DNA of 64,000 nt from Clytia hemisphaerica (GCA_902728285.1 CACVBU010001294.1:1178001-1242000), one strand, 5' to 3'; positions 11,601-22,990 are shown, counted from the first letter of the stretch. Numbers and translations are program-made. Notes: a model not told the origin generated them from the letters alone.

Positions 11601-12376
11601 AGGTACAGAGCAAAGAGGCCAAAGGGGGGCTAGCCAGAATTTCATGAAAGTATAGAGACCTACTTGATTATCCGCAACATTTGTGGTGTCAGTTTTTTCA
11701 TGTGCAACGTCCATCCTATCAGCCTGAAGTGAATAAAACACAATTTTAGTAACTCTGTTATCTCCTAAATGTCAAAGGTACAAAGAGGCCAAAGGGAGAC
11801 TAGCCAGAATTTCATGGAAATATAAAGACGACCTACTTGATGATCAACATTTGTGGTGTCAGTTTTTTCAGGTTCTTGTTGTGCAACGTCCATCCTATCA
11901 GCCTGAAGTGAATAAAACACAATTTTATTAACCCTGTTATCTCCTAAATGTCAAAGGTACAGAGCAAAGAGGCGAAAGGGGTACTAGCCAGAATTTCATG
12001 AAAGTATAGAGACCTACTTGATTATCAACTTTCGTGTCGTCAGTTGATCCAGATTCTGGGTGTGCAGCGTCCATCTTATCTCCCTAAAGAGAATAAAACA
12101 CAATTTTAGTACCTCTTATCTCCTAAATGTCAAAGGTACAGAGCAAACACAAACTAAATATACAGTAATATATTGCAGATCAATAGGTGAAAAAAAAACA
12201 AAAAATGAACTTACACTGTTACAAAGAATGCATTTGATAGTTTCCTTATCTTTTTGTACATCTTTGACTGATACTCGGCTGCATTTGAGATGGCACCATT
12301 GCCTGCAGCTAATGCAAGCAAAGGTACCACTTGTTGCCTTTTTGTGGCATATTGGACACATCCAAGGACGAACCAT
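8695..12376 (-). pseudogene. Transposase-like gene: PHD finger, acidic micro-exon array, basic region, DUF7869-like core
   Basis: Exon 1 (12376-12215, 54 codons, phase 0) is a PHD finger: W-x-CPIC, then C-x2-C (CISC), HxxC (HLKC) and a final CILC. Seven small exons follow (12018-12083 down to 10973-11038; see the array entry), then a 28-nt exon (10808-10781, NGNSKTKDD). The last large exon starts at 10565 with a Lys-rich, NLS-like stretch and a CDCNKKC motif. It continues to the catalytic-like region with LDNCSGQNK, TLKYFTVGHTFMSADNFH and VAEFRKGSTSFFYKTS. These motifs match the DUF7869 family, an RNase H-like fold widespread in animal transposon genes. The last exon is broken twice: by one extra A in an A7 run at about 9685, and at about 9010-9020. 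Splice sites are GT-AG, and phases agree up to the first lesion. Confidence 0.8.
10973..12083 (-). repeat. Tandemly amplified micro-exon array (7 exons of 60-69 nt)
   Basis: Exons at 12018-12083, 11837-11902, 11664-11723, 11483-11548, 11336-11404, 11161-11220 and 10973-11038. Each is a multiple of 3 (66, 66, 60, 66, 69, 60, 66 nt), starts and ends in phase 0 and is flanked by ...CAG (or TAG) and GTAGG. The repeat unit, exon plus intron, is about 115-190 bp. The peptides are acidic variants such as ADRMDVAQQEPEKTDTTNVD. The 11336-11404 exon is divergent. In the 11483-11548 copy the acceptor reads CGG instead of CAG, so that exon may be skipped. Confidence 0.85.
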
Positions 12377-12604
12377 AACTTTTATTAATTATTAATTGTC
12401 TCACTGAAATAAACTTAAAACTCTCAAATTTAATCTACTTAACAAATTTGCATAATGTCTGCTCTTATCAAAGAAGAACTGCAAAGAAAGTTTTACTAAC
12501 AACAAAATGACTCTTACCATTTAAAAAAAATAAAAAAACAAACAAACTGTCCAAAATTAACACTGGAATGTCTTCTTTGAAGTCATTGTAATGCAAATAT
12601 TAAA

Positions 12605-12935
12605 AGAAGTAGTTGGTTTAAGCTTCACTTTTTTCTGACAAAAGGAAGTAACCTATATCTTACTTCCTTTGTCAGAAAATTGAAGTGTCTTAATTAGGTC
12701 TTTTTCAGAACGAAAAAGAAGTACAATTCTACTTCTTTTTGTCATATTATTGATGGAAAAAAGGCAAGCGACTTCTTTTTTCTCATTTTTCTTTTTGCTG
12801 TTTTCTCACAAAAAGAAGTAGTATTATTGATATAACTAATATAGGAGGTCAAGTTGGACTACGAGGAAGGTTTTTAGCCAAAAAAACGAAAATTGAAAAT
12901 TTGTTGGTTACTTTCCTTTTGTCATAACACGGCAG
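12605..12935. repeat. Terminal and subterminal repeats, right end of the nested transposon
   Basis: Inverted pairs of the GACAAAAGGAAGTAA-type motif lie near 12634 and 12658, with variants near 12730 and 12806 and the terminal copy at 12908-12935. Confidence 0.6.
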
Positions 12936-12939
12936 AATT

Positions 12940-13582
12940 GTCGACAAGAATTGGTCCTTCACAGATTGTACCTCTTTCAGGGCACCCTTCTGTATCATAG
13001 TCTGAATCTCTATGTTCACTATTTCCCTTTTCTCTTGGGACATTGGAATCCCCTTTGGCTCCCCCCATTGTCGGGGTCTGCCCATTATGGAGAGTCTCCA
13101 CCCGCTCACTATCTCTAGAATTTTCTGGTCTGAAGTCAGCACTTCCCAGTTTTCCCAAAAAAACTTCAGTCTCCCTGCAGACTGAGCTATGTTTCTCTTT
13201 CTTAAACCATCGGGGAACAGTGACCTTAGTTTGGGGGTGGACATGTAAAAGATTTTCTGGCTCCCATTGACTGTCCCTGACTGGGCCCTTTGGGAGTATA
13301 AATTTGAATCTTTCTTACCTCTTCTGTTCCAGCTGCCACGACCTTTTTGGGTAGGGGCCCCTCCAGTTGGACGTGGTCCTTGTTGGTACGGGGAGAGGCC
13401 TTGTTGATTGGGTCGGTTGGTAGCAGACCACTTCCTTTTGCCACCAGTTTGGGCTTTGGCTGTTGCCTTCACGTGTTTTTGAAAAGTTTCACCAAACAGA
13501 AACTTAGTTTCTGTGTTGACGTCCTCGAGATTGTCTTGTCGAGATTGTCTGTTCTTTGTGCAATTTCATCAGTTGAAGACAT
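12940..13582 (-). pseudogene. DIRS gag-like / polymerase N-terminal region
   Basis: The frame begins at ATG 13582 (MSSTDEIAQRTDNL). It is then shifted by an apparent 14-bp tandem duplication (tcgagattgtct twice at 13525-13550) and resumes in another frame as NTETKFLFGETFQKHVKATA. A Gly/Pro/Gln/Arg-rich basic segment follows. The DIRS-typical sequence GRLKFFWENWEVLTSDQKI and QTMIQKGALKEV leads directly to the reverse transcriptase. The frame is cut at 12940 by the nested transposon. Confidence 0.8.
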
Positions 13583-13686
13583 TTTATTTGTAATGATTTG
13601 AGTGATAGATTCAATGAGATTAAAAAGATATAAATTTAAAATTTTGTGCTGGTCGACTGTGTCCTTCTTCGGTAGAATTTACAAGA

Positions 13687-13765
13687 GGAAGGGCATTGGC
13701 CGAACGCGGCCGTTTGGCCACTTTTCGGAGCCATGGTTGCACCATAAAATCTTGAAAGATTTTTT
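13687..13765. repeat. DIRS inverted terminal repeat (5' end of the element)
   Basis: Inverted match to 4904-4981. It marks the upstream end of the minus-strand element. Confidence 0.9.
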
Positions 13766-13954
13766 GATGTAAAATTACACTGGGCCGCTTATCAGCGCCA
13801 TCCAGTCTATCAAAAAGCTAAAAGTGGCCCCCCGGGCTAACAGTCTCATAGAAACTAGCTAATTAGATGTGCACCGGGCCTTAAAAAGAGATTGTGCTAA
13901 TAATATTTTGCAGAACGAAGCAAAGCAATAATCGAATATTCCGACAAAAACCGG

Positions 13955-14105
13955 CATTGTAACCCGACAGTTTGATATTACGACCCAATGGTTTGATATT
14001 ACGACCCGACAGTTCGACATTACGACCCGACCCTTTGACATCACGACCCGACTGCTCGACATCACGACCCGACCCTTTGGCATCACGACCCGACGTTTTG
14101 ATTTT
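13955..14105. repeat. 24-bp minisatellite, about 6 units
   Basis: The unit resembles 'gacccgacnntttgacatcac' and alternates 'tcacgacccgac'. On the minus strand it reads as an open frame with recurring RVVMSxx, which is a repeat artefact, not a gene. Confidence 0.85.
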
Positions 14106-15038
14106 GACACCGATCTGACTTTATAGATTTTTGAGCAGTCATTATGTTTCAGCATGTACCTATGTATATACCCTGTCCTCGTAAACATTCGCCAACCAAA
14201 AAGCTGAAAGGCTGAAAGAAATTTTGAACTTTGAATCTGACTATAGCTAGTTTTTCTTTTAAAAGTATTTTTGATTTATTTCCTTGTAAAATTTCAATTT
14301 TATGTTGGGGTGTTTAGGCTAGGGCCACATAATTGTTGAAGATACATCTCTTTCTTTATTAATCTCCTTAAATGTTGCAGACATCACTGCAGTAGTGGCC
14401 CATGTAAAAGGGGAACTTTTGGTAGGCTTGGCATGCCCCCTATTCCCCACTGTCTCTTTGGCTGGTGAATATAGTAAAACTTCTTTTTAGGGATATTTTT
14501 TGTGGAATTTGATGAGTAAAGTGCAATTTGAACCGTTGAGAAATAGGAAAGCTATGACCTCATACGTATCGTAGTAGACAAAAATTTACCAAACATAATT
14601 TGAAATGGCTTTTGTTCACTTTTTACTCTCTTGGGGTCTATGTAATACAACATTCATTTAGATATATTCTTCATTTTCATGCTTGCTTTGCATCTCTCCC
14701 TTGAAATTATTTTGTATATGTGCACCCTTGAGGTATTATTGAGGATGTTTTATTGAATTATTTCAAAGAATTTTAGTTCAGGGAACGTTCTACTATCGGA
14801 ATCTATTAGTCCAGCCACCTGAAAATGTAAAAAAATAACTTAAACTCAGGGTGAGATATATGAGGGCATAGCTCTGTATCACTTAAACTGTGCGCAATAC
14901 GAGATTTTGAAATACCGAAATACCGAAAGATTTTTCGCAAATTTCCGAAACGGCAAACCAAAAAGAGCTCCTCAATTTTCTAAAAGCAAAGGATTTTTGA
15001 CACGATGTCTGAAATTATGGACAAAAAAGAAATCTAAA
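14106..15038. other. No gene seen
   Basis: Unremarkable AT-rich sequence. The weak open frame at 14907-15251 (+) lies opposite the MULE-like gene and has no family resemblance. Confidence 0.4.
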
Positions 15039-17226
15039 TCACGTGTTAACCTGCATGCTATCACTGCCAAAAATGTCCGCAAGAATGATGTCACGAACGA
15101 TGCTATCAACTTTCAATTTTGTGAGCTTCTCTCTGATGTTGTCTTCCACATGTTTTGTACAAAACAGGAAGACAGCAAACGCCATTTCCGTTTGCAAACC
15201 GTTCTTGACGCTTTTCTCCCTGTCCAATCCAATAAAAAGCATCTTTTTTAACGATGGTTCTTTGTTGATTAAAGTTTGAGCAAAATACTGTGAGACTGAT
15301 GCATCCTCGTCAACATGAAATAGCGCTGGACCGGGAATCCATGGACTTTTGCTAGGGTCGTTTGCCTTTACCACCTTCTTAAACTGATACGTCGTCGTTG
15401 TGACAAAGTAATTACCGACATTGTATGTCTTGTCTATGATCCAAGGACTCAAAAGATGACTGTCTTCATTGGTACAAATCTCCTTCATATGCTGCAATGT
15501 CGTCAGATGACAAACTACGAATTTAATTTGTGGACCAAACTGGAGATTGTCCAACCATTCTGACTTTTCTTTTGCGAGACTAAGAAGCTCTGTAAGCTCA
15601 TCTTGATCTTTACAAGATTCTGATTATCTAACGATTGAAAAATATGAAAGTGGATAGACTTTTCAAAGTGCCATCGTGCGACAGATGCACTCGATGAAAA
15701 AGTTATTAAATTCACATAATATTTAAATCCGTGTTACCTGGGTTCTCACTCTTTTGATTTGGTGCTCTTCTCGAGGTACCGAAATCACACTTTCCAAGTT
15801 TCGTATGCCTCAAGCCTTTTCAAATAATTGATCATAAATTTTCGTGGGACCAGCGCGTGTATGATTTGTGGTTTGTCTCATGTTTTGCATTGTTGATTTC
15901 ACCGTTTTTAAAAAAGGTCGAGAATGTTTCTTCGCTGACCCATGAGGTTTTATGTGAAAACTTTGTACGGGACCGTCGTATATAAATCGAATTGTTGAAA
16001 ATAGGACTCCCACTGGCTTTTTTCTTTTCAATATTTTCTGCTCAAAAATTTTCCGTTTGTTGACAAAGTCTCAGCATATCGGGTTAATCTTCAGGCACGT
16101 ACCAGAACAAATAATGATACTTAAAATCCTAACCAGCAATAAATATAATGATAAAAGTTTGTGGACAAAATTTTGACTAGTTTTTTAGAAAATAAGCATT
16201 CGAGGTTAAACACCGATAGATCTGTGAAAAACGAACGTGTATAAAAGCGTGTATTATGATACTCTACAACTGGTCAAGTATCAGAGTTTCAGAAGGGCCT
16301 ACGCGATTTTTCTTTCATAACAATAGCTCCTTTAAGAATATCAGGGTGTGATACTTTGGGTGTAGAACACTAAAATTAAGAATAAGGCTCATCCTCAACG
16401 GAAAAACACTATAAAACATAAAAAACACCGGGTAGCCGTTAAAAGTGAGACGTCGCAAAGCGAGACATTTAAAGTTTAAAGTTTTGCTCAAAAAGACTTT
16501 ATTTTCTTAATCTTTGGTTGTCCGCTTTAAATCACTCAAGGAACGTAATTTTTTTGATTCACGATCAAAATATATAAATAAAAACACGTTTTTTACCTGT
16601 ACTCGATAAGAATAAAATCTTTGACATTATTATTGATATCTTTAAGTTTAATGACATCCTTTTTGTAGTTTGGGAAGGAACCATTTCTAAAATACGTCCG
16701 TTCAATCAGCAATTGGTTACTTTCCAGTATTTGTCGATCCTTTACCTTTCTCTGCAATGGCTCTGAACAAACAATCTTACTATCTTGATCGATTGTTATT
16801 ATAGTCCGACTAAAACTACGATTCTCCCATTTTCCCAAGTCGTCGGCCTTCCAATCTTCCCTAGCTTTCAATTTTGAAGTGTCGATTATGAAGCTGACAT
16901 TGTCTTTAACTCTATTTGGCACTCTATTACATATTCTAGTAGTTTTCCCATTTATGAGAATGTCTAAAATTTCTTGGTTATCCCATACTCGCTTTCCATT
17001 GTAGAAAATCGGTATACATTTTCGGGGTCTCATTTTGGCTAGTATAACCATCATCATCATCGTCGATTACCATTTCGCTGACATCATTTGTTTGCTCACT
17101 TTTACATCCACAAGTTATTTCTTCTTTTAGATAAGAAGTCTCTCTCGGCAATCTATTTTCCTCATCAGAAGACGACGAACTAAGTACTATTACGTCAAGG
17201 CTACTCATATCAATTTTTTTTTTCAA
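15039..17226 (-). pseudogene. Decayed MULE-like transposase gene, 5' part
   Basis: Segments occur in the order expected of this family. First comes an acidic Ser-rich start (SSSSSDEENRL). Then, after a frameshift at about 17040, a domain with YNGKRVWDNQEILD, VSFIIDTSKLKAREDWKADD and ERTYFRNGSF (17040-16593), ending at a good donor after EY. A segment with KPHGSAKKHSRPFLKT (16031-15810) follows, then a catalytic-type segment with DKTYNVGNYFVTTTTYQF, GPALFHVDEDASV, LFIGLDREKS and LFCTKHVEDNIREKL (about 15620-15051). The Asp in IDKTYNVG and the LDREK region fit a MULE-type RNase H core. Frames and splice phases do not join cleanly between the second and third segments, and the 3' part is absent. 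I therefore call it a remnant. Confidence 0.65.
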
Positions 17227-19381
17227 CTAAGAGGAGTAAACATAAAAAATCTTGTTAACAGATTTATTTCAATTGGTAAAAAACAATCGCAAAATGGTGA
17301 TTGCTTCACCGCATTCCGTAATACTTCGAATAAATGCCCCCTTTTTGAGGAAAATATGATATGAAAAACCTGAAAAACCACAAAAACCGAGTTGATGTCT
17401 AGGAACCCTCAAAATTACAGATCAAAATGTCTCGTGTTTCAAACGACTGTTTTGTTAGTTTATTTATTAATTAAATTCATCGCTCTAAAACCCCTTTCTG
17501 ACAACCTTTACTAGCTTCTGATTGGGTGTCAACTTATATCCTTTTACACTATCCACATCATATTGAGCATGATGAATATTTTTGGTATAAATAAGTTTAC
17601 TTGCCTTATATTTTATGATTCCGTCAATATTTTTGTCATCAGGTGTCACTTTAATTTTGTCATTTTAACTTACTTCAATTAATTGCATGTCAATTTACCT
17701 GGTCATTTGTAATTTTAAAGGTTAGAGTTTTTTCTGCTGTCTGTTCAGTTTTTTTCCCGCGATTTATTCCCCCAATTCTGTCATCATTACCCTTAAGTTC
17801 TGGAAAGGACCACCCGCGAAAATAAATCACTGTGAAATTTTGGAAAAATGTCCTTTTTTAAAAGAAAAATATATTCAAAAACGTTACGTATATTACTTTT
17901 CAAAATATAAGCAAAGAATTTTTCATCCACGAAAATAAACCCTCGCTTCAAAATAGCCCATCATTCGAAAATTAGTTTGTCCCCGCAAAATTCTCAAAGA
18001 TAATACCTGCAAAAACTTATCCTGTTAAAGTATCTCATAAAGTGTCTAAAATCTTATTCCATGCGACTCAGAAACAACCCCACTAAACACCATATTCAAT
18101 GTTATAGAACACACAGGTTGCTTTTGCAGTCCCATGTGGTTTGAGAAAAAAAATTAGAATTTGGTAACAAGGGGTTGTTTTTGGATACTTTACTGTATTT
18201 GAAGAATTAGAATAGCACCTTTATCCCATAATTAAACATAAAATTCATTCATCTTTTGCCAACTAAATAGGCTACGTGACCCCCTAAATAGGCTGAAAAT
18301 ATTCGTTTCCAATCTCCCGTCTTTGACCTTTGATTACAATATTGCATTGTTAACGATTTTATTAACCTGAGAACAGATTGTGTATCTTGCTCAAAAATGT
18401 GGCTCGTTAGAAGAGTAAACAGAAAGCATGTGTCCCGATAAATTAAAAAGAAAACCAATACACCTTTCCCGAGTTTATTTTTTCCAACATGAAAACGAGG
18501 CCGAGTAGAACAAACAAAAATTCAAAATGGCCGAACAAGCGAGTAAAGTGCTGAAAGCTACTGTTGTTTAAAACTTTTAGGTGAATAATATTGAAGTAAA
18601 CATCGAAATAACCTTCGAAATATTTGTAAAATATGCTGAAGTCATACCATGATGTATATCTCTGAAAGTTCTGCCTTTATTTACTCTCAAAGTGATCGAA
18701 ATACACACCCCCGTGTCACAGACCCATTGGGCACCCCCACCCGCTGAAAAAAAAGTCCAAAATTTTGTCCCCGGGGAAAAAAGCGGGCTAAATTTGCCTC
18801 CGGGGAATCCCCACTGAAAGCTTTTAATTTTTCTAGATCCCCACTAAGTAGCTCTTCAAAACTTTTATTTCCCCGCCGGTCCCCACTGAAACTTGAAGAT
18901 TTTGAGAAAACCCCGCTACCCGCCTATGTTCAAAAACATCAACAGAATTTATACAAAACTTTAGTTTGAAAACTTATGTTAAAAAACTGCTAAATGCTAT
19001 TTTATCTTTGATTAACTCTTAACTGATAATCTTTATCTTTAAGACTGACTGTTCATTGTCAAGCAACTTCATCCAGCCAGCCAATTTTTTTTAACATCCA
19101 ATTTAGATTGTCTACCTTATTTGTTTTGATTTTGAAATACCTTTAAATATATATTTTGCACCCTCGCAAGCTAAGCGAAACATGCTATTGGATTGGCGCT
19201 AAAACTTACTTGGCAAATTTCTTTGAAAATGTGCAAATGTCCACCTTGCACCTAAACACCTATTACGTGAAATCAAGAAGCAAATTGAATGAAGTCCACC
19301 TGGTTAGATTGGTTGGAAATGATGTGATTTGTAAATGTGAACGGAATAAAGCTACACAAGGTATTTCATGAAAATATATTA
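17227..19381. other. Gene-poor stretch
   Basis: No supported gene. A short fragment at about 17311-17345 (ccgtaatacttcgaataaa) matches the end of the MITE at 19382. At 17810-18060 there is a Cgcgaaa-rich piece like other MITEs here. At 18740-18900 there are G/C-run blocks (gggctaaatttgcctccgg). Confidence 0.4.
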
Positions 19382-19770
19382 CCGTATTACTTCAAATAAA
19401 CGCCCGGGGCGTTTCTTTGGATTTTTAAGGGGACGTTCATTCGTGGGGGTGTTATTAAATAATTTGAAAAATTGAACACAAAGTTTTATTATTGGTTAAT
19501 ATGATACATATATTTTGATACAATAACAACATCATTTGATCTGAAATTTAGGAAAAAGGATTGTATTGCAAAATAAAAACAAAAGATAATAAGGTATCCT
19601 TGATTTCTTACGTATTTATTTCGAATGAACGCCCCTTTATTAGGGGAGGGAGTCTTTCGAGGATGCGTTTATGTGAGGGGCGGGGTAGTTATTGAATATT
19701 TTCCTAAAACGGACGGGCGTTTATTCGAGGAGACGTTTAAAAGAAAATGACCTTTTTCGAAGTAATACGG
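19382..19770. mobile_element. MITE, 389 bp, TA target site
   Basis: The ends CCGTATTACTTC are inverted and flanked by TA on both sides (19380-19381, 19771-19772). Inside, 'aataaacgcccg' blocks recur in both orientations near 19400, 19620 and 19710, so the interior looks like a partial internal duplication. TA duplication suggests Tc1/mariner-type mobilisation. Confidence 0.75.
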
Positions 19771-20171
19771 TATACTATAATCGCTGAAGCCTAACGCTTA
19801 TATAAGCATAAAAAAGCTAGGATTTTGTGTCGAATCAATGGATTAAATTTTTTAGAAAGATATAAATATCCAGCCTCAGCTGAAATTACCCCTATGTTTA
19901 AGAAATAACGTGTCTGTCTCCTTGGTCTCCCTTTTTGACGAATTATCCAGTCTAGTTTGTAATTTTGTTGCAATGTTTATTTACACACTTAAATAGATAC
20001 TCGGATTACTACCAGTTCTTTTGTTGAAGATAAAAACAATAAAAATTTTTTAGTTCATTTCTAGTTTATTGGGCTTACTTTAGACGACATGAAAAATGTC
20101 TTGTCTCTTATTTTATCTTGTTCAATTAGAAATATGTCATCAGCTTATAATCAAATGCCTTATTTAGGTAT

Positions 20172-20637
20172 TTGCAGTCATACAATTTGTATTGCGTATC
20201 ATTAAGACGTGTTGGAACAACATTTGCTAAAATGGCACCCGACTTTGGACCAGATAATCGAGAGGCCACAGTGCGCTGGCAAAAAGAAGAATCAAAATTC
20301 CCGAAAAAGGGCAAAGAACAATGTCCCTCGCGATATCACCTCGTATCGAGATGGAAGGCCACGGATTGAGGACGATGAGAAATTCCATCTTGTTTACATC
20401 ACACAGACGCGATCGATTAGGTGTTACGGATGCCAAATCAAATACCGAGATACCGAGAAGATAGCTCCACCCCCGGAGCCGTTGGATATGGTTCTCGGTA
20501 TAAGGCTCGTCAAGACATACAAGCCGAAAGGAGAAAATGTCATTAAGATTTCAAGAACGGAGGAAATTGTTTATTTTCACCTCGATAAGAATTGTCTCGC
20601 AGCTCGAACGAGCAGACATTGTAGTCGACGAGCTTAA
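20172..20637 (+). pseudogene. Zinc-knuckle fragment of a transposon protein
   Basis: The frame has a short Lys/Arg-rich part, then RSIRCYGCQIKYR, PPEPLDMVLGIRL and VYFHLDKNCLAAR. This is a C-x2-C ... H-x4-C module with a spacing that I recall from C-terminal regions of invertebrate transposon proteins. Two overlapping frames cover the N-terminal part (about 20172-20370), suggesting a frameshift. No catalytic domain is nearby. The function is not known. Confidence 0.45.
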
Positions 20638-20639
20638 AG

Positions 20640-22077
20640 CTCAACCCAAAAAAACAACACAAACAGAAGATAAGAGCTGAGTTTGGTTTTTCCTTGTAAA
20701 ATAGATTTATTTTAGCTTTTAAATATTGTTTTAGCCTTGACACTTTGTTTTGTATAACCTTTCTCATATATTTTTGCCTTTTTGTTTGTTGTTTATTGCA
20801 TGAAAATTTTGTGGACATTTTAATTTCGTAGAGTCGTGTACATGTTTTTCTTTTTATAAGCATATGTCTGCCCCTACATCAGGCTCGCATAATACTCAGC
20901 ATTCTATTGTTCTCAAACAATAGAGCCATTGTTTAGGTACCAAAAACTGAGCCTGCATATGCTTATAAACGTTATGCTTATAAAAGAAAAAACATGTATT
21001 ATATGACGTAATCTTATTCGATACGACGAAATTTATCAGTAAGAGTAGTTTGTAAAAACTATATATTCGTACTAGTACTGTAGTCAATATTTTTTATAAT
21101 CAGTCTTCCCCTACTTTATAATTCTACTACTCTACTATTAGACTACGGTCTAAGCCGTAATGTGGATTTCGCAGCATTTTAATTTCGCGGTATCCAAGAG
21201 AAAAAGTATTTTTTGCCGTGGTTTTGGGTAAATTAGTCGAATTTCGCGGATTAGATCCAAATACATTTTTCACAGCATTTTAAATTCATTGTATTTGATT
21301 GATTGTTTGTAGGTTTAGGTTGTTTGTAAATATTTTAGAAAACCACCTCCCTAATTTTTATTGAAACACATGTGTACATAATCAAAAATGAAAAAACGTT
21401 CTTATTTCTTTACTCCTTCTTTCACTTCAAATGCTCTTAACACGATCTTAAATTTTTCACCTCGAAGGCTAACTTATAAATAAAACGTGTACCTCGGAGG
21501 AGGAGAAAGAAAAAAAAGACCGACAAATTTCGTTATCCACAACCCCGACCGAAAGTGACCACCCGTGTACCACACGCTATTTAACTACATGTGGTTAAAG
21601 AACGACAGATTACGCATTTCTCTATATGGTTGTGTGTTTTAAACTGCCTTTTACACGATCAACTTTTTTATAAGCATGAAGTTTTAAAAGCTTAGAAATC
21701 ACATTTAAAACTTTTATATTGCTGCGGAACAATATAGAAATGAAGCATCTCGAGGCTGAGTCAAAAAGTGGAGACAATAGTATTATTAAGAGCTAACAAG
21801 GATCGCAAAATTGCGAATAAATATTATTGACATATAATAGCAAGTAGCTGTCGCTAAGAATGCCCCGCAGAGCTTCCTATCAATTTTCCCTAAGTAAGCA
21901 AAATAACGCATGTGTAGATTTTAAATTCGTTTTATCGATAAAATTTAAGTTGGAGGAAGAAAGCTTTTGTTTCAGCTTTACTTTTGAGATGACATGGGAT
22001 AGACGGTCGCTCACATCTCAAAAAGAGAAGGCTCACATGTTATCACAGTGAAAACGCCAAAAATTCTGAAATTTATT
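20640..22077. other. No gene seen
   Basis: AT-rich. A Gcg-type motif cluster (tttcgcagcatttt, atttcgcgg) near 21160-21250 resembles degraded MITE sequence. Confidence 0.4.
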
Positions 22078-22990
22078 TGATTCTTATAAAGTAGACACTT
22101 AAAATATAAATAAATAATCTCATCTTTTTCGCCATACTTTTTTTCTTGTAGAAACTATTACGAAAGATATTTGCCTTATCAAGAGTTTTTATTTGATTCT
22201 CAGGGGCGGGGGGGGGGGGTCATGCAGTTATTATATAAACACTATGACAATTACTACCGTGGTGGTATATAAGCCAAAATTTGGGAAAACAGTTACTCCA
22301 CCAGTGGACTAACTGCACATGGGTGGTGCCTAAGCCCAGAATTGTCTATTTTGTAGGATATGTGTACTAAGTGAGCACATTTTCAATTTTCACTTAAATT
22401 TTAGGTTTTAAATTCCGGGAAGCAAAAAATTCAACATTTTTTCAAAGTCAAAAAAAAATCACAAAATTTTTTCTTCAATCAAGGCATGAAAGATATTTTA
22501 ACAAACTTGGAAAATGGTTGAGATATTTAACTTTTGAACGGTCGTTGATAAGACGTATTCAGTAAAATGGTATCAAAAATGAGGAATTCAGTGAAAAAAT
22601 TGCCAAATTTGGCATTTTTGGGGTGGTATACACCAATTTTGAGGGTAAAATCAGTTAGTACACTATGGAATAACTGCAAGGGTGGTGTCTGAAGAAAATG
22701 TCCTAAATTGCAGTTACTCCACATAGTGTCAAGGAGTAACTGCAAGACCCCCCCTGGATTCTTATAAAGTAAATGAGTATAATAAAAATAAATATGATCA
22801 TCTTTTTCGCCATCCTTTCTTTACTTTGTAATAACTAATTACCGAAAGATATATTACCTTCAATCAAGAGTTATTGATTTGATTCTTATAAAGTAGATGG
22901 TTATAACAAAAATAAATATGTTCATCTTTTTCGCCATCCTTTGTTTACTTTGTAAGAACTAATTACCGAAAGGCATAATGCCATTCCTTA
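22078..22990. repeat. About 120-bp tandem repeat, 3 copies, interrupted by a MITE
   Basis: The unit runs from 'gattcttataaagta' to 'tcatctttttcgccat' and 'attacgaaagatat...caagagtt'. Copies are at 22078-22200, 22757-22873 and 22874-22990. The MITE at 22201-22756 sits between copies 1 and 2. Confidence 0.8.
22201..22756. mobile_element. MITE, 556 bp, CAGGGG ends, 6-bp target duplication
   Basis: It starts CAGGGGCGGGG... and ends ...CCCCCCCTG. The inverted ends continue as GGTCATGCAGTTA and TAACTGCAAGACC. GATTCT flanks it at 22195-22200 and 22757-22762, and the surrounding tandem repeat reads correctly through one GATTCT when the element is removed. CAGGG ends are common in hAT elements, so a hAT relative is likely but not shown. 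Confidence 0.8.

Larger units (their letters stand above)
7569..12935 (-). mobile_element. Nested 5.37-kb DNA transposon with AATT target duplication and PHD/DUF7869-like gene
   Basis: Both ends start with CTGCCGTGTTATGACAAAAG, inverted, about 28 bp in all. AATT flanks the element at 7565-7568 and 12936-12939. Removing the element and one AATT joins the DIRS frame as ...FLSTI|FMRPKK..., exactly what a DIRS polymerase should read, so the boundaries are certain to the base. A 4-bp duplication and an RNase H-like transposase suggest a Sola-type transposon, but that assignment is an inference. The encoded gene has two frameshifts. Confidence 0.9.
4904..13765 (-). mobile_element. DIRS-type tyrosine-recombinase retrotransposon, split by a nested DNA transposon
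   Basis: The 78-bp ends at 4904-4981 and about 13687-13765 are near-perfect inverted repeats; both contain 'ggccgaacgcggccgtttgg' on one strand or the other. Between them, on the minus strand, lie in order a basic gag-like/pol N-terminal part, reverse transcriptase, RNase H and a tyrosine recombinase, which is the DIRS gene order. Without the 5.37-kb insert (7569-12935) the element is only about 3.5 kb, short for DIRS. Several frameshifts and a lost catalytic residue indicate a dead copy. Confidence 0.9.

Noticed and set aside
10973..12083. Regularly spaced repeats that could be mistaken for a CRISPR array
   Set aside because: The repeats are whole exon-intron units of about 115-190 bp with coding content and splice sites, in an animal genome.
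12215..12376. PHD finger as part of a RAG2-like partner of the RAG1-like gene
   Set aside because: It is exon 1 of the gene inside the nested DNA transposon, 19 kb away, with no kelch repeats. No RAG2-like kelch gene is seen anywhere in the window.
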